Shown: one piece after another, positions 25,832-36,516 of the stretch
Layout: each line of letters begins with the position of its first letter
Position numbering within the stretch: the first letter of the stretch is position 1
Translations under genes and position numbers: made by a program
Assembly: GCF_009720745.1 (NCBI RefSeq)
Contig: NZ_WNKX01000015.1
Coordinates: 85,536 to 149,535 of the forward strand
Origin: Massilia eburnea
Lineage (GTDB): Bacteria; Pseudomonadota; Gammaproteobacteria; Burkholderiales; Burkholderiaceae_D
Direction: 5' to 3'
Length of the DNA: 64,000 nt
Notes under the pieces: generated by a model
Told to the model about the DNA's origin: nothing
Seen by the model: only the letters and a program-made list of their open reading frames with translations
Database searches by the model: none

Positions 25832-26905
25832 GTGTTCGTAGCGAAAAAACTACCCGTGGTTGCAGCTTGCGCCTTGCTGCTTGCCGCCTGTTCCAAAGAA
25901 GCTCCCAAGACCGAAGATGTCCGCCCTGTGCGTGCCATGGTGCTGCAGAGCTCGGACATTGATGTGAATGCCGAATTCTCGGGCGAAGTGCGGGCGCGTG
26001 TCGAGTCCCGCCTCGGTTTCCGCGTTGGCGGCAAGATCGTTTCCCGCAAGGTGGATGTCGGCTCCGTCGTCAAGCGCGGACAGGTGCTGATGGACCTCGA
26101 CCCGCAAGACCTCAAGCTTTCGCAGGCCCAGGCGCTCGCCGCCTTGCGCGCCGCGGAGACCAACCGCGACCTGGCCAGCGCCGAATTGAAGCGCTACCAG
26201 GAACTGCGCGAGAAGAATTTCGTCAGCCAGGCCATCCTCGATGCAAAACTGTCGGCCGCCAAATCGGCCCAGGCGCAAGTGGATTCGGCGCAGGCCGCCT
26301 ACCGCGGCATGGCCAACCAGGCCGGTTACGCCAACCTCGAATCGGATATCGATGGCGTGGTGACCTCAGTGGATGCGGAAGTGGGCCAGGTGGTCGCGCC
26401 GGGCACGCCCGTGGTGCGCGTCGCCAAGTCCGACGAGAAGGAAATCGTGTTCGGCGTGCCGGAAGATAAGGTCGACACCTTGCGCGCCATTCCCGACGTG
26501 CACGTGCGCCTGTGGGCCAGCCCGGACAAGTCGGTACCTGGCAAGATCCGCGAAATCTCGCCGGTGGCCGATCCGTCGACGCGAACCTATGCGTTCCGCG
26601 TATCGATCCCTGCCAGCATGTCCGAGGCCAAGCTGGGCATGACTGCGCTGGTGGCTTTTGCCTCGCGCACGCCGCAACCGCAAATCAAGGTGCCGTTGAC
26701 GGCGCTATTCCATGAGAAAGCGGCGACCTCTGTCTGGGTCGTTGAAAACGGCGCGGTGCGTCTGGTGCCTGTCACCGTGAGCGGGGTGTCGGGGAATGAC
26801 ATTGTGCTGGGCAGCGGCGTCAAGCCGGGCCAGACCGTGGTGACCGCCGGCGTCAACCTGCTCAAGCCGGGCCAGAAAGTGACCATCCTCGGAGCCGCCA
26901 AATGA
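25832..26905 (+). CDS. RND efflux periplasmic adaptor lipoprotein
   Basis: A membrane fusion protein of 357 residues that links an RND pump to an outer-membrane channel. The signal peptide ends in a lipobox, LLAAC, with the lipidated Cys at about residue 20. A biotinyl-lipoyl-like domain, alpha-hairpin (about 75-145, rich in Ala/Gln) and beta-barrel follow. I chose GTG 25832, which has AAAAGGA (25817-25823) 8 bp upstream and yields a normal-length lipoprotein signal; an in-frame ATG at 25766 would add 22 residues with poor ribosome-binding context. The stop overlaps the pump ATG (ATGA). Confidence 0.9.
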   Translation: MFVAKKLPVVAACALLLAACSKEAPKTEDVRPVRAMVLQSSDIDVNAEFSGEVRARVESRLGFRVGGKIVSRKVDVGSVVKRGQVLMDLDPQDLKLSQAQALAALRAAETNRDLASAELKRYQELREKNFVSQAILDAKLSAAKSAQAQVDSAQAAYRGMANQAGYANLESDIDGVVTSVDAEVGQVVAPGTPVVRVAKSDEKEIVFGVPEDKVDTLRAIPDVHVRLWASPDKSVPGKIREISPVADPSTRTYAFRVSIPASMSEAKLGMTALVAFASRTPQPQIKVPLTALFHEKAATSVWVVENGAVRLVPVTVSGVSGNDIVLGSGVKPGQTVVTAGVNLLKPGQKVTILGAAK

Positions 26906-29900
26906 AGGGCTTCAACCTTTCGCGCTGGGCGCTGGAGCACATTCCGCTCACGCGCTACCTGATTGCGGTGCTGTTGCTGGGCGGCCTGCTGGCGTACAAG
27001 AACCTGGGGCAGGACGAAGATCCACCATTTACCTTCCGTTCGATGGTGGTGCAGGCCTTCTGGCCGGGCGCGACGTCGCTGCAGATGGCCGAGCAGGTCA
27101 CGGACAAGCTTGAAAAGAAGCTGCAGGAAACCCCGTTTGTGCATGAAATCACCAGCTATTCGAAACCTGGCCAGACGCTGATCATCCTGAGCTTGCGGGA
27201 ATCCACGCCGCCAAAAGAGGTGGCGCAAGCCTGGTACCAGGTGCGCAAGAAAATCGGGGATATCCGTTCGACGCTGCCGGCAGGGGTACAGGGGCCGGTG
27301 TTCAATGACGAATTCGGCGATACCTACGGCTCGATTTTCGCGCTGTCCGGCGACGGCTTTACCTACGCGGAGCTGAAAGACTACGCTGACCTGGTGCGCC
27401 AGGAGCTGCTCGGCGTGAAAAAGGTGTCCAAGGTCGAACTGTTCGGGGTACAGGACGAGAAGATCAACATCGAGTTCTCGCATAAGAAATTTGCCCAGTT
27501 GGGCCTGACCGTCGAGCAGATCGCCAACCAGATCGCGACCCAGAACGTGGTCGAGGCGACCGGTGTCGTCGTCACGCCCACCGATAACCTGCAGGTGCGC
27601 GTTTCCGGCGCGCTGCGCACGGTGAAGGATCTGGAAGAGCTTGAGCTTCGCGCCAATAACACGACCTTCCGCCTTGGCGATTTTGCGCAGATCAAGCGCG
27701 AATACCAGGATCCGCCGCGCGACAAGATGCGCTTCAACGGCAAGGAAGTCATCGGCCTTGGCGTGTCGATGGAGAAGGGCGGCAACATCATCCAGATGGG
27801 CAAGGACCTGGAGAAGACCGTCAACGCCATGAAGGGCAAGCTGCCGGTCGGCATCGAGCTTGAGCGTGTGTCGGACCAGCCGGCTGCGGTGACGGCCTCC
27901 GTCGGCGAGTTCCTGCACACCCTGATCGAAGCGGTGCTGATCGTGCTGGCAGTGAGCTTTGTATCACTCGGCCTGCACACTAAGCCGAAGCTGAGCCTTG
28001 ATGCGCGGCCAGGCCTGGTGGTGGCGCTGACCATTCCGCTGGTGCTGGCGGTGACCTTCCTGTTCATGCGCATATTCGACATCGACCTGCACAAGATCTC
28101 GCTCGGCGCGCTGATCATCGCGCTCGGCCTGCTGGTGGACGACGCGATTATTGCGGTCGAAATGATGGTGCGGAAGATGGAGGAGGGCCATTCGCGGCTG
28201 GAAGCCGCAACCTTCGCCTACACATCGACTGCCTTGCCGATGTTGACCGGCACCCTGATTACGGTTGCGGGCTTCCTGCCGATCGGCCTTGCCGCATCGG
28301 CAGCGGGCGAGTACACCTTCTCGCTGTTCTCGGTGAATGCGATTGCGCTGGTAACGTCGTGGATTGTCGCCGTGGTGTTCACGCCTTACATCGGCTTCAT
28401 CCTGCTGAAGGTCAAGCCGCACTCGGAGGGCGGTGGCCATCATGAATTGTTCGATACGCCCGGTTTCCGCAAATTCCGTGCCGTCGTGAACTGGTGTGTG
28501 GAATACCGCAAGACGACGATTGCCGCGACACTGGTGATCTTTGCCCTTGGCGTGTACGGCTTCAATTTCATCGAAAAACAATTCTTCCCTGACTCCAGCC
28601 GCCCCGAATTGATGGTCGAGATGTGGTCGCCGGAGGGCACCGCTTTCTCGCAGACCGAAGCCCAGGCGAAGAAATTCGAGGAGTTCATCTGCAAGGAACC
28701 CGGCGTCGCAAGCGTGACGACCTACGTCGGCACCGGCAGCCCGCGCTTCTACCTGCCGCTGAACCAGATCTTCCCGCAGACGAACGTATCGCAGACGGTG
28801 GTGCTGGCGAAAGACCTGCATTCGCGCGAAGCGTTGCGCAAGAAGATCAGCAATGTCTTCAAGACCGACTTCCCGGAAGTGCGCGGCCGCGTGCAGCTGC
28901 TGCCGAATGGCCCGCCGGTGCCGTACCCGGTGCAGTTCCGCGTGACCGGCACTGAGGTGGATGGTGTGCGTGCGATTGCCGACCAGGTGAAGGACATCAT
29001 GCGCGCCAATCCGAATGCGGTGGGCGTCAACGATAACTGGAACGAATCGATCAAGGTGCTGCGCCTGGACCTGGACCAGGACAAGATGCGTGCACTTGGC
29101 GTGACTTCGCAAACCGTGATGCGGGCGGCGAATACCATCCTTTCCGGTACGCCGATTGGCCAGTTCCGCGAGGGTATCCGCCTGATCGACATCCAGGTGC
29201 GCCAGCCGCTCGACGAGCGCAATACCATCGCAGTGCTGAACGATACCTATATTCCAACCAATAGCGGGCGCTCGGTGCCGATTTCGCAACTGGCGCGTGT
29301 CCACTTTGTCTGGGAGCCGGGCGTAGTCTGGCGCGAGGGCAGGGAATGGGCGATCACCGTGCAGTCGGACGTGGTGGAAGGTGTGCAGGGGCCAACCGTA
29401 TCGGGCCAGATCAATCCGAAGCTGGATGCGCTGCGCGCCAAGCTGCCGCCAGGCTATGAGATCAAGGTGAAGGGCGCCGCGTCCGACAGCAGCGCGGCGG
29501 AAGAATCGATTGCCGCCAACTTGCCGCTGGCCGTGTTCATCATCTTTACCTTGCTGATGCTGCAGCTGCACAGCTTCTCGCGCGCGCTGCTGGTGTTCCT
29601 GACTGGCCCGCTGGGCGTGGCGGGGGCGGCGATGGCGCTGCTGGTGATGGGGCGTCCGCTGGGATTTGTGGCGAACCTGGGGATTATCGCGTTGTTCGGG
29701 ATGATTATCCGGAACTCGGTGATCCTGGTGGACCAGATCGAGCAGGATATCAAGGCGGGCGTGCCGGCGTGGGATGCGATTGTGGAGTCGGCTGTGCGGC
29801 GCTGCCGACCGATCATTCTTACGGCTGCCGCAGCTGCCTTGGCGATGATTCCGCTGTCCCGGTCCGTGTTCTGGGGGCCGATGGCGGTGGCGATTATGGG

Positions 29901-30009
29901 CGGGCTGATCCTGGCGACGGCGCTGACGTTGTTGTTCTTGCCAGCTTTGTATGCGGCGTGGTTCCGCGTGCCTAAACCCGGCAAATCCGGGTCAGACCCA
30001 AGGGTCTGA
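26902..30009 (+). CDS. RND family efflux permease
   Basis: A 1035-residue inner-membrane proton-driven pump. Twelve transmembrane segments are arranged in the usual two halves: TM1 near 17-35, TM2-6 at about 330-510, TM7 near 535, TM8-12 at about 865-1020. The conserved TM4 motif with the proton-relay aspartates reads GLLVDDAIIAVE. Large periplasmic loops lie between TM1-2 and TM7-8. Sequence style suggests the HAE1-like group of MFP-RND pairs lacking a linked outer-membrane channel; none is in the window. The last 11 residues (KPGKSGSDPRV) are encoded by an inserted hairpin repeat, so the native C-terminus was probably FRVP or similar. Substrate unknown. Confidence 0.93.
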   Translation: MKGFNLSRWALEHIPLTRYLIAVLLLGGLLAYKNLGQDEDPPFTFRSMVVQAFWPGATSLQMAEQVTDKLEKKLQETPFVHEITSYSKPGQTLIILSLRESTPPKEVAQAWYQVRKKIGDIRSTLPAGVQGPVFNDEFGDTYGSIFALSGDGFTYAELKDYADLVRQELLGVKKVSKVELFGVQDEKINIEFSHKKFAQLGLTVEQIANQIATQNVVEATGVVVTPTDNLQVRVSGALRTVKDLEELELRANNTTFRLGDFAQIKREYQDPPRDKMRFNGKEVIGLGVSMEKGGNIIQMGKDLEKTVNAMKGKLPVGIELERVSDQPAAVTASVGEFLHTLIEAVLIVLAVSFVSLGLHTKPKLSLDARPGLVVALTIPLVLAVTFLFMRIFDIDLHKISLGALIIALGLLVDDAIIAVEMMVRKMEEGHSRLEAATFAYTSTALPMLTGTLITVAGFLPIGLAASAAGEYTFSLFSVNAIALVTSWIVAVVFTPYIGFILLKVKPHSEGGGHHELFDTPGFRKFRAVVNWCVEYRKTTIAATLVIFALGVYGFNFIEKQFFPDSSRPELMVEMWSPEGTAFSQTEAQAKKFEEFICKEPGVASVTTYVGTGSPRFYLPLNQIFPQTNVSQTVVLAKDLHSREALRKKISNVFKTDFPEVRGRVQLLPNGPPVPYPVQFRVTGTEVDGVRAIADQVKDIMRANPNAVGVNDNWNESIKVLRLDLDQDKMRALGVTSQTVMRAANTILSGTPIGQFREGIRLIDIQVRQPLDERNTIAVLNDTYIPTNSGRSVPISQLARVHFVWEPGVVWREGREWAITVQSDVVEGVQGPTVSGQINPKLDALRAKLPPGYEIKVKGAASDSSAAEESIAANLPLAVFIIFTLLMLQLHSFSRALLVFLTGPLGVAGAAMALLVMGRPLGFVANLGIIALFGMIIRNSVILVDQIEQDIKAGVPAWDAIVESAVRRCRPIILTAAAAALAMIPLSRSVFWGPMAVAIMGGLILATALTLLFLPALYAAWFRVPKPGKSGSDPRV

Positions 30010-30088
30010 CCCTTCCACTGCAGGCTGCGCAGACTGGGTATGACGGGACGGCCATCCGGCTTGGGTCAGACCCAGGTTTGCCGGGTTT
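29974..30088. repeat. GTCAG-type hairpin repeat overlapping the RND pump 3' end (copy 2)
   Basis: A 115-bp element bounded by perfect 12-bp inverted ends, AAACCCGGCAAA (29974-29985) and TTTGCCGGGTTT (30077-30088). Inside are GGGTCAGACCC (29989-29999), its near-inverse AGGGTCTGACCC (30001-30012) and another TTGGGTCAGACCCA (30061-30074), able to fold into nested hairpins. The pump gene's stop (30007-30009) lies inside it. The ends match the copies after sdaA and lon. Confidence 0.85.
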
Positions 30089-30226
30089 TGCCCAAATGTT
30101 GCGCATAACGCAAAAAACCACTACCGCACTCCAGAAACACCGTATAGAATGCCGGGTTGAAGTTGAAAGCCCCGGGCGACCCCGTTTTCACTGTAAGGTC
30201 GCCCTTTGCTTTTGTGCAAATATGCC

Positions 30227-30313
30227 GCGAGGATGGCGAAATTGGTAGACGCACCAGGTTTAGGTCCTGACGCCAGCAATGGTGTGGGGGTTCGAGTCCC
30301 CCTCCTCGCACCA
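30227..30313 (+). tRNA. tRNA-Leu (UAG)
   Basis: An 87-nt leucine tRNA with long variable arm. The acceptor stem pairs GCGAGGA with TCCTCGC, then discriminator A and encoded CCA at 30311-30313. Anticodon TAG is at 30261-30263 in the loop TTTAGGT, and the T-loop TTCGAGTC is normal. It lies 34 bp before tig, as in related genomes, and may share its transcript. Confidence 0.97.
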
Positions 30314-30347
30314 TAAGTACACTTATTTTTATTGGACGATTTTTACA

Positions 30348-31685
30348 ATGGCCACTGCAGTTGAAACCCTGGGCAAACTCGAACGCCGCATGACGATTTC
30401 CTTCCCACTGTCGGACGTGCGCTCCGAAGTGGAAAAGCGCCTGAAAGTACAGGCTCGCTCCGCACGTGCTCCTGGCTTCCGCCCAGGCAAAGTGCCAATG
30501 AAGATGGTTGCCGCACAATACGGCTACCAGATCGAGACCGAAGTGCTGAACGACAAAGTCGGCCGCGCTTTCAACGATGCCGCCAACGAAAACCAGCTGC
30601 GCGTAGCCGGCTTCCCGCGCATCGAACCAAAGAACGACGCGCCTGAAGGCCAACTGTCTTTCGACGCAACCTTCGAAGTGTACCCGGAAGTCACCATCGG
30701 CGACCTGACCAAGGTTGAGATCGAAACCGTCAAGTCCACCGTGACCGACGTAGAAATCGACAAGACCATCGACATCCTGCGCAAGCAGCGCGTGCACTTC
30801 CACGTGAAGGGCGAAAAGGGCGAGCACGGCGACGGCGGCGAAGCTATCGCTGCAAACGGCGACCGCGTGACCGTGGACTTCGTCGGTTCCATCGACGGCG
30901 TTGAGTTCCCGGGCGGTAAAGCCGAAGGCTACCCGTTCGTGCTGGGCGAAGGCCGCATGCTGCCGGAATTCGAAGCCGCCACCGTCGGCCTGAAAGTGGG
31001 CGAGTCCAAGACCTTCCCGCTGTCCTTCCCTGAGGACTACCATGGCAAGGACGTAGCCGGCAAGACCGCTTCGTTCACCATCACCCTGAAGAACCTGGAA
31101 TGGGCGCACCTGCCGGAAGTTGATGCTGAATTCGCCAAATCCCTGGGCGTGGCTGACGGCGACATCGCCAAAATGCGCGAAGACATCAAGGTCAACCTGG
31201 AGCGCGAAGTTGCTGGCCGTGTAAAAGCTCGCAACAAAGAAGCCGTGATGGAAACCCTGGTGAAGACCGCCGAACTGGAAGTTCCACAGTCGCTGATCGC
31301 ACAAGACACCGAACGCCTGGCTGAAATGACCCGCCAGGACATGGCCCAGCGCGGCATGAACGTAAAAGATGTACCATTCCCTCCAGAGCTGTTCAAGGAC
31401 AAAGCCGAGCGCCGCGTACGCCTGGGCCTGATCCTGTCGAAGCTGGTGGGCGACCAGAACCTGGCTGCTACCCCGGACCAGGTGAAGGCACAGATCGAAG
31501 ATTTCGCACAAAGCTACGAAGATCCACGCGAAGTGCTGAAGTACTACTACTCCGATCGCCGCCGCTTGGCTGAAGTCGAAGCTCTTGTATTGGAAGAAAA
31601 CGTCGTTACTTACGTCCTGGGCCTGTGCAAGAACGTCTCGAAAGAAATTCCTTTCGACGAACTCATGGGAAGCGTACAAGCGTAA
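30348..31685 (+). CDS. tig: Trigger factor (ribosome-associated chaperone and prolyl isomerase)
   Basis: A 445-residue chaperone that binds nascent chains at the ribosome exit tunnel. N-terminal ribosome-binding domain (about 1-115) has the signature [11 protein letters not shown]. The FKBP-type PPIase domain spans about 155-245 ([14 protein letters not shown]), and the C-terminal chaperone arms follow. ATG 30348 matches the family start; an in-frame start at 30279 lies inside the tRNA-Leu gene. It leads the conserved tig-clpP-clpX-lon series. Confidence 0.96.
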   Translation: MATAVETLGKLERRMTISFPLSDVRSEVEKRLKVQARSARAPGFRPGKVPMKMVAAQYGYQIETEVLNDKVGRAFNDAANENQLRVAGFPRIEPKNDAPEGQLSFDATFEVYPEVTIGDLTKVEIETVKSTVTDVEIDKTIDILRKQRVHFHVKGEKGEHGDGGEAIAANGDRVTVDFVGSIDGVEFPGGKAEGYPFVLGEGRMLPEFEAATVGLKVGESKTFPLSFPEDYHGKDVAGKTASFTITLKNLEWAHLPEVDAEFAKSLGVADGDIAKMREDIKVNLEREVAGRVKARNKEAVMETLVKTAELEVPQSLIAQDTERLAEMTRQDMAQRGMNVKDVPFPPELFKDKAERRVRLGLILSKLVGDQNLAATPDQVKAQIEDFAQSYEDPREVLKYYYSDRRRLAEVEALVLEENVVTYVLGLCKNVSKEIPFDELMGSVQA

Positions 31686-31702
31686 TAGCTTGACAATATT
31701 CG

Positions 31703-31729
31703 ACGCCGGCCCCGAGCCGGCGTTGTTTT
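31703..31729 (+). terminator. Hairpin between tig and clpP
   Basis: ACGCCGGC (31703-31710), loop CCCGA, GCCGGCGT (31716-31723), then TGTTTTC. It is a GC-rich 8-bp stem with a short imperfect T-run and could be a partial terminator or mRNA-stabilising hairpin just upstream of the clpP ribosome site (AAAGGA). Confidence 0.5.
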
Positions 31730-31742
31730 CAAAGGAATTGGA

Positions 31743-32360
31743 ATGAATCGTAATCCCGCACTCGATACGGAAATGCTCGGCCTGGTGCCGATGGTGATCG
31801 AACAAAGCGGCCGCGGTGAGCGCTCGTACGATATCTACTCGCGCCTGCTGAAGGAACGCGTGATCTTCATGGTCGGTCCGGTCAATGACCAGATGGCCAA
31901 CCTGATCGTGGCACAGCTGCTGTTCCTGGAAAGCGAAAACCCGGACAAGGACATCTCGCTGTACATCAATTCCCCAGGCGGCTCCGTTTCCGCGGGCCTG
32001 GCGATTTTCGACACCATGCAGTTCATCAAGCCTGATGTGTCGACCCTTTGCACCGGCATGGCCGCCTCCATGGGCGCCTTCCTGCTGGCAGCCGGCGCCA
32101 AGGGCAAGCGTTTCTCGCTGCCGAACAGCCGCATCATGATCCACCAGCCGTCCGGCGGCTCGCAGGGCATGGCGTCGGACATCGAAATCCAGGCCAAAGA
32201 GATCCTCTACCTGCGCCACCGCCTGAACAGCATCATGGCGGAACGCACCGGTCAGTCGATCGAGCAAATTGCCAAGGATACCGACCGCGACCGCTTCATG
32301 TCTTCGGACGAGGCAGCGGAATATGGCCTGATCGACAAAGTGTTGACCAGCCGCGCATAA
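31743..32360 (+). CDS. clpP: ATP-dependent Clp protease proteolytic subunit
   Basis: A 205-residue serine peptidase that forms the double-heptameric barrel of ClpXP/ClpAP. The catalytic triad is Ser109 in GMAASMGAF, His134 in IMIHQPSGG and Asp183 in DTDRDRF. Length and order match E. coli ClpP (207 residues). Preceded by AAAGGA and followed by its own terminator before clpX. Confidence 0.97.
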   Translation: MNRNPALDTEMLGLVPMVIEQSGRGERSYDIYSRLLKERVIFMVGPVNDQMANLIVAQLLFLESENPDKDISLYINSPGGSVSAGLAIFDTMQFIKPDVSTLCTGMAASMGAFLLAAGAKGKRFSLPNSRIMIHQPSGGSQGMASDIEIQAKEILYLRHRLNSIMAERTGQSIEQIAKDTDRDRFMSSDEAAEYGLIDKVLTSRA

Positions 32361-32376
32361 GCGTCCATGCAAGTCG

Positions 32377-32407
32377 ACGCCCGGACGCTACAACGTTCGG
32401 GCGTTTT
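32377..32407 (+). terminator. Terminator between clpP and clpX
   Basis: ACGCCCG-G-ACG (32377-32387), loop CTACAA, then CGT-T-CGGGCGT (32394-32404): an 11-bp stem with one G-U pair, followed by TTT. The T-run is short, so read-through into clpX is likely. Confidence 0.55.
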
Positions 32408-32494
32408 GCATTTATTTCGGGTAGCATGTGGTTGTGCGCAGGATTTCTTGCTTGTGCGCACGGCAAATTTGCACCAAAACTAAAGATTAGTCCC

Positions 32495-33763
32495 ATGTCA
32501 GAGAAAAAATCTTCCAGCGGTGAAAAACTGCTTTACTGCTCGTTCTGCGGCAAAAGCCAGCACGAGGTGAAGAAGCTGATTGCCGGCCCGTCCGTCTTCA
32601 TTTGCGACGAGTGCATTGACCTGTGCAATGACATCATCCGTGACGAGACCTCCAGCATCGAATCTGTCACGGGAGCAAAGTCGGACCTGCCAACCCCACA
32701 GGAAATCACCGACCTGCTGAACCAGTACGTGATCGGCCAACAGACTGCCAAGCGCATCCTGTCGGTGGCCGTGTACAACCATTACAAGCGCCTGAAGCAC
32801 CTGGGCAAGAAGGATGACGTCGAACTGGCCAAGTCCAACATCCTGCTGGTCGGCCCTACCGGCTCCGGCAAGACCCTGCTGGCCCAGACCCTGGCGCGCA
32901 TGCTGAACGTGCCGTTCGTGATCGCCGACGCGACCACCCTGACCGAAGCCGGTTATGTGGGTGAAGACGTTGAGAACATCATCCAGAAGCTGTTGCAGAG
33001 CTGCAACTATGATGTTGAGAAGGCGCAGCGCGGCATCGTGTATATCGACGAAATCGATAAGATTTCCCGCAAGTCCGACAATCCATCGATCACCCGCGAC
33101 GTATCGGGCGAAGGCGTGCAGCAGGCGCTGCTGAAGCTGATCGAGGGCACCATGGCTTCCGTGCCTCCGCAAGGCGGCCGCAAGCATCCGAACCAGGACT
33201 TCGTGCAGATCGACACCACGAACATCATGTTCATCTGCGGTGGCGCCTTTGACGGCCTGGCCAAGATCATCTCCAACCGTTCCGAAAAGTCCGGTATCGG
33301 CTTCTCGGCCGAAGTGAAGAGCAAGGAACAGCGCTCGAACAGCGACCTGATGATGGACGCCGAGCCGGAAGACCTGATCAAGTTCGGCCTGATCCCTGAA
33401 CTGGTGGGCCGTTTGCCGGTCGTGGCCACCCTGGCTGAGCTGACGGAAGAAGCCCTGATCGAAATCCTGGTCGAGCCAAAGAATGCGCTGGTCAAACAGT
33501 ACTCGAAACTGCTGGAAATGGAAGGCGCCGAACTGGAAATCCGTCCAGCCGCCTTGCACGCCATCGCCCGCAAGGCATTGGCCCGCAAGACCGGTGCACG
33601 CGGCCTGCGTTCTATTCTGGAACACGCGTTGCTGGATATTATGTTCGACCTGCCAAACCAACAGAACGTCACCAAAGTCGTAATTGATGAAAATACGATC
33701 ACCAGTGGCGCAAAACCCCTCCTGATTTATCAGGAAACCCCTAAAGCAGCAGGGGAAAACTAA
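32495..33763 (+). CDS. clpX: ATP-dependent Clp protease ATP-binding subunit
   Basis: A 422-residue AAA+ unfoldase that feeds substrates to ClpP. N-terminal zinc domain has four cysteines in CSFCGKS and CDECIDLC. Walker A is GPTGSGKT, Walker B is IVYIDEIDK, and the ClpP-binding IGF loop is seen as SGIGF. ATG 32495 gives the family start [11 protein letters not shown]; the same frame is open upstream through clpP DNA, but that extension is not family sequence. Confidence 0.97.
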   Translation: MSEKKSSSGEKLLYCSFCGKSQHEVKKLIAGPSVFICDECIDLCNDIIRDETSSIESVTGAKSDLPTPQEITDLLNQYVIGQQTAKRILSVAVYNHYKRLKHLGKKDDVELAKSNILLVGPTGSGKTLLAQTLARMLNVPFVIADATTLTEAGYVGEDVENIIQKLLQSCNYDVEKAQRGIVYIDEIDKISRKSDNPSITRDVSGEGVQQALLKLIEGTMASVPPQGGRKHPNQDFVQIDTTNIMFICGGAFDGLAKIISNRSEKSGIGFSAEVKSKEQRSNSDLMMDAEPEDLIKFGLIPELVGRLPVVATLAELTEEALIEILVEPKNALVKQYSKLLEMEGAELEIRPAALHAIARKALARKTGARGLRSILEHALLDIMFDLPNQQNVTKVVIDENTITSGAKPLLIYQETPKAAGEN

Positions 33764-33832
33764 ATAGGGTTTTGAATCCCTGGAGCAAGGCGTTACAATC
33801 GGTCTTAATAACCAAAACGCCGGCTTCAGTCG

Positions 33833-33872
33833 AAAAGCCACTCGCGATTAGTCGTCGCGCGTGGCTTTTTTT
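33833..33872 (+). terminator. clpX terminator
   Basis: AAAAGCCAC (33833-33841) pairs with GTGGCTTTT (33861-33869), with an inner GCGA/TCGC stem, ending in a run of seven T. A strong Rho-independent terminator that separates clpX from lon. Confidence 0.88.
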
Positions 33873-33942
33873 GTTCTTGAAACGGCATTAAGTTAGAGTG
33901 CAACCGCATTTTCTCAAAGCAAATATAATTGCAGCATAGGGC

Positions 33943-33970
33943 TTGTGAATTGGCCGCTGGGGCTTATATC
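33943..33970 (+). promoter_or_regulatory. Possible lon promoter
   Basis: TTGTGA (33943-33948) and TATATC (33965-33970) are spaced 16 bp, 30 bp before the lon ATG. Another TATAAT occurs at 33924-33929 without a good -35. I found no convincing heat-shock (CTTGAA-N14-CCCCATnT) promoter. Confidence 0.35.
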
Positions 33971-33999
33971 AGATCCAAGCTTTTAAAATAAGGTACGCC

Positions 34000-36408
34000 A
34001 TGACAACTACCAAATTAACTGAGCAAACTCAACTGCCTCTGTTGCCACTGCGTGATGTCGTTGTCTTCCCGCACATGGTAATTCCGTTGTTCGTTGGCCG
34101 ACCAAAGTCCATCAAGGCGCTCGAAGCTGCCATGGAGCAGGGTAAGAGCATCATGCTGGCAGCGCAAAAAGCGGCTGCCAAGGACGAACCTTCGCCTTCG
34201 GATATCTACGAAATCGGTTGCGTGGCCAACATCCTGCAGATGTTGAAGCTGCCTGACGGCACCGTGAAAGTGCTGGTCGAGGGCGCACAGCGTGCGCGCA
34301 TCAAGAAGATTACCGATGCGCCAACCCATTTCATCGCCGACCTGATGCCGCTGGAATCGGAGCAGGGCGACGAATCGGAGATCGAGGCGATGCGCCGCGC
34401 GATCGTCCAGCAGTTCGACCAGTACGTCAAACTGAACAAGAAAATCCCGCCTGAGATCCTGGCTTCGCTGTCGGGCATCGACGATGCCGGCCGCCTGGCC
34501 GACACCGTGGCTGCCCACCTGCCGCTCAAGCTCGAGCAGAAGCAGGTGATCCTGGAGATCATCGAAGTCTCGAAGCGCCTGGAGCACCTGCTCGGCCAGC
34601 TGGAAGGCGAGCTCGATATCCTGCAGGTGGAAAAGCGCATCCGTGGCCGCGTCAAGCGCCAGATGGAGAAATCGCAGCGCGAGTACTACCTGAACGAACA
34701 GGTCAAAGCCATCCAGAAGGAACTGGGCGAGGGCGAAGAGGGCGCCGATATCGACGAACTCGAGAAGAAAGTCGCCGCCGCCAAGATGCCGAAGGAAGCG
34801 CTGGAAAAGGCACAGGCCGAGCTGAAGAAGCTGAAGCTGATGTCGCCGATGTCGGCCGAAGCGACTGTGGTGCGCAACTATATCGACACCCTGGTGTCGC
34901 TGCCATGGAAGAAAAAATCCAAGGTCAACAACGACCTGGCCAACGCCGAGAAAGTGCTCGACCACGACCACTACGGCCTGGAAAAGATCAAGGAACGTAT
35001 CGTCGAGTACCTGGCGGTCCAGCAGCGCGTGGACAAGCTGAAGGCGCCGATCCTGTGCTTCGTGGGTCCTCCAGGTGTTGGTAAGACCTCGTTGGGCCAG
35101 TCGATCGCCAAGGCGACCAACCGCAAATACGTGCGTATGGCGCTGGGCGGTGTGCGCGATGAAGCCGAGATCCGCGGCCACCGCCGTACCTATATCGGCT
35201 CCATGCCGGGCAAGGTGCTGCAGTCGCTGTCGAAAGTCGGCGTGCGCAACCCGTTGTTCCTGCTGGACGAAATTGACAAGATGGGCGCGGACTTCCGCGG
35301 CGATCCATCGTCGGCCCTGCTGGAGGTGTTGGATCCTGAGCAGAACCACACTTTCTCGGACCACTACATCGAAGTCGACTTCGACTTGTCCGACGTGATG
35401 TTCGTTGCGACCTCAAACTCGTACAACATCCCGCCGGCACTGCTGGACCGCATGGAAGTGATCCGCCTGTCCGGCTACACGGAAGACGAGAAGACCAACA
35501 TCTCCTTGCGCTACCTGTTGCCGAAGCAGGTGAAGAACAATGGCCTGAAGGAAGAGGAGATCTCCGTCAGCGAAGCAGCGGTGCGCGACATCATCCGCTA
35601 CTACACCCGTGAAGCGGGCGTGCGTTCGCTGGAGCGTGAAATCTCCAAGATCTGCCGCAAGGTCGTGAAGATGCTGCTACTGAAGAAGTCGGACAAGAAG
35701 GTCAGCGTTACGCCGAAAAACCTGGACAAGTTCCTGGGTGTGCGCCGCTACGATTTTGGCGTCGCCGAGAAGACCAACCAGGTTGGCCAGGTCGTTGGCC
35801 TGGCATGGACCGAAGTAGGTGGCGACCTGCTGACTATCGAATCGGTCAGCATGCCCGGCAAGGGCAACGTCATCCGCACCGGTACGCTGGGCGATGTGAT
35901 GAAGGAATCGATCGAAGCTGCCCGCACCGTGGTACGCAGCCGCGCCTCGCGCCTGGGCATCAAGAGCGAGGCCTTTGAGAAGAAGGACATTCACATCCAC
36001 GTGCCGGAAGGCGCAACGCCGAAAGACGGTCCATCGGCAGGTATTGCGATGACCACGGCGATGGTGTCGACCTTCACCGGCATTCCGGTCCGTGCGGACG
36101 TGGCGATGACCGGCGAGATCACGCTGCGCGGCGAGGTGCTGCCGATCGGCGGTCTGAAGGAAAAGCTGCTGGCAGCGCATCGCGGCGGCATCAAGACCGT
36201 GCTGATTCCAGAGCAGAACGTGAAGGACCTGGCTGAGATTCCGGACAATGTGAAGAACAAGCTGGAAATCGTGCCGGTGCGCTGGATCGATAAAGTCCTG
36301 GAAGTAGCTTTGGAACGCCAGCCGGAGCCAATCACCGAGCCTGTGGCTCCGGTGGAAGTGCCGGCGGTGGCAGCAGCGGCTGACGGTACCGAAGTAGTCA
36401 AACACTAA
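34000..36408 (+). CDS. lon: ATP-dependent protease La
   Basis: An 802-residue AAA+ protease degrading misfolded and regulatory proteins. N-terminal substrate domain about 1-300 starts with [20 protein letters not shown]. Walker A is GPPGVGKTS, and the proteolytic dyad is Ser679 in DGPSAGIAM and Lys722 in GGLKEKLL, at the same numbers as E. coli Lon. The C-terminal tail beyond about 775 is Pro/Val/Ala rich. Its TAA stop is formed by the first bases of a hairpin repeat, followed by a strong terminator. Confidence 0.97.
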   Translation: MTTTKLTEQTQLPLLPLRDVVVFPHMVIPLFVGRPKSIKALEAAMEQGKSIMLAAQKAAAKDEPSPSDIYEIGCVANILQMLKLPDGTVKVLVEGAQRARIKKITDAPTHFIADLMPLESEQGDESEIEAMRRAIVQQFDQYVKLNKKIPPEILASLSGIDDAGRLADTVAAHLPLKLEQKQVILEIIEVSKRLEHLLGQLEGELDILQVEKRIRGRVKRQMEKSQREYYLNEQVKAIQKELGEGEEGADIDELEKKVAAAKMPKEALEKAQAELKKLKLMSPMSAEATVVRNYIDTLVSLPWKKKSKVNNDLANAEKVLDHDHYGLEKIKERIVEYLAVQQRVDKLKAPILCFVGPPGVGKTSLGQSIAKATNRKYVRMALGGVRDEAEIRGHRRTYIGSMPGKVLQSLSKVGVRNPLFLLDEIDKMGADFRGDPSSALLEVLDPEQNHTFSDHYIEVDFDLSDVMFVATSNSYNIPPALLDRMEVIRLSGYTEDEKTNISLRYLLPKQVKNNGLKEEEISVSEAAVRDIIRYYTREAGVRSLEREISKICRKVVKMLLLKKSDKKVSVTPKNLDKFLGVRRYDFGVAEKTNQVGQVVGLAWTEVGGDLLTIESVSMPGKGNVIRTGTLGDVMKESIEAARTVVRSRASRLGIKSEAFEKKDIHIHVPEGATPKDGPSAGIAMTTAMVSTFTGIPVRADVAMTGEITLRGEVLPIGGLKEKLLAAHRGGIKTVLIPEQNVKDLAEIPDNVKNKLEIVPVRWIDKVLEVALERQPEPITEPVAPVEVPAVAAAADGTEVVKH

Positions 36409-36516
36409 ACCCGGCAATGCGGGGGCAGACCCAAGGGGCTGACCCGACCGATCGAAGCCGGGGAAAGTGGAGCTGACTGAGTCTGACCCTTGGGTCAGAC
36501 CCAGGTTTACAGGGTT
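36407..36516. repeat. GTCAG-type hairpin repeat after lon (copy 3)
   Basis: A 110-bp element that starts at the lon stop with AAACCCGGCA (36407-36416) and ends with the decayed mate TTTACAGGGTT (36506-36516). The internal cores are GGGGCAGACCC (36422-36432), AGGGGCTGACCC, GAGTCTGACCC (36479-36489) and TTGGGTCAGACCCA (36490-36503). Same layout as the 115-bp copy after the RND pump gene, but diverged. Confidence 0.82.

Noticed and set aside
30066..32372. 768-codon open frame antisense to tRNA-Leu, tig and clpP
   Set aside because: It runs through a tRNA gene and two conserved coding genes, and its composition is typical of an antisense shadow.
32048..32494. 149-codon extension of the clpX frame into clpP
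   Set aside because: It is out of frame with clpP, passes through a terminator hairpin and lacks similarity to ClpX.
33876..33930. Heat-shock sigma-32 promoter before lon (CTTGAAA at 33876-33882)
   Set aside because: No CCCCAT-like -10 follows at 13-15 bp, so the match is only half a site.
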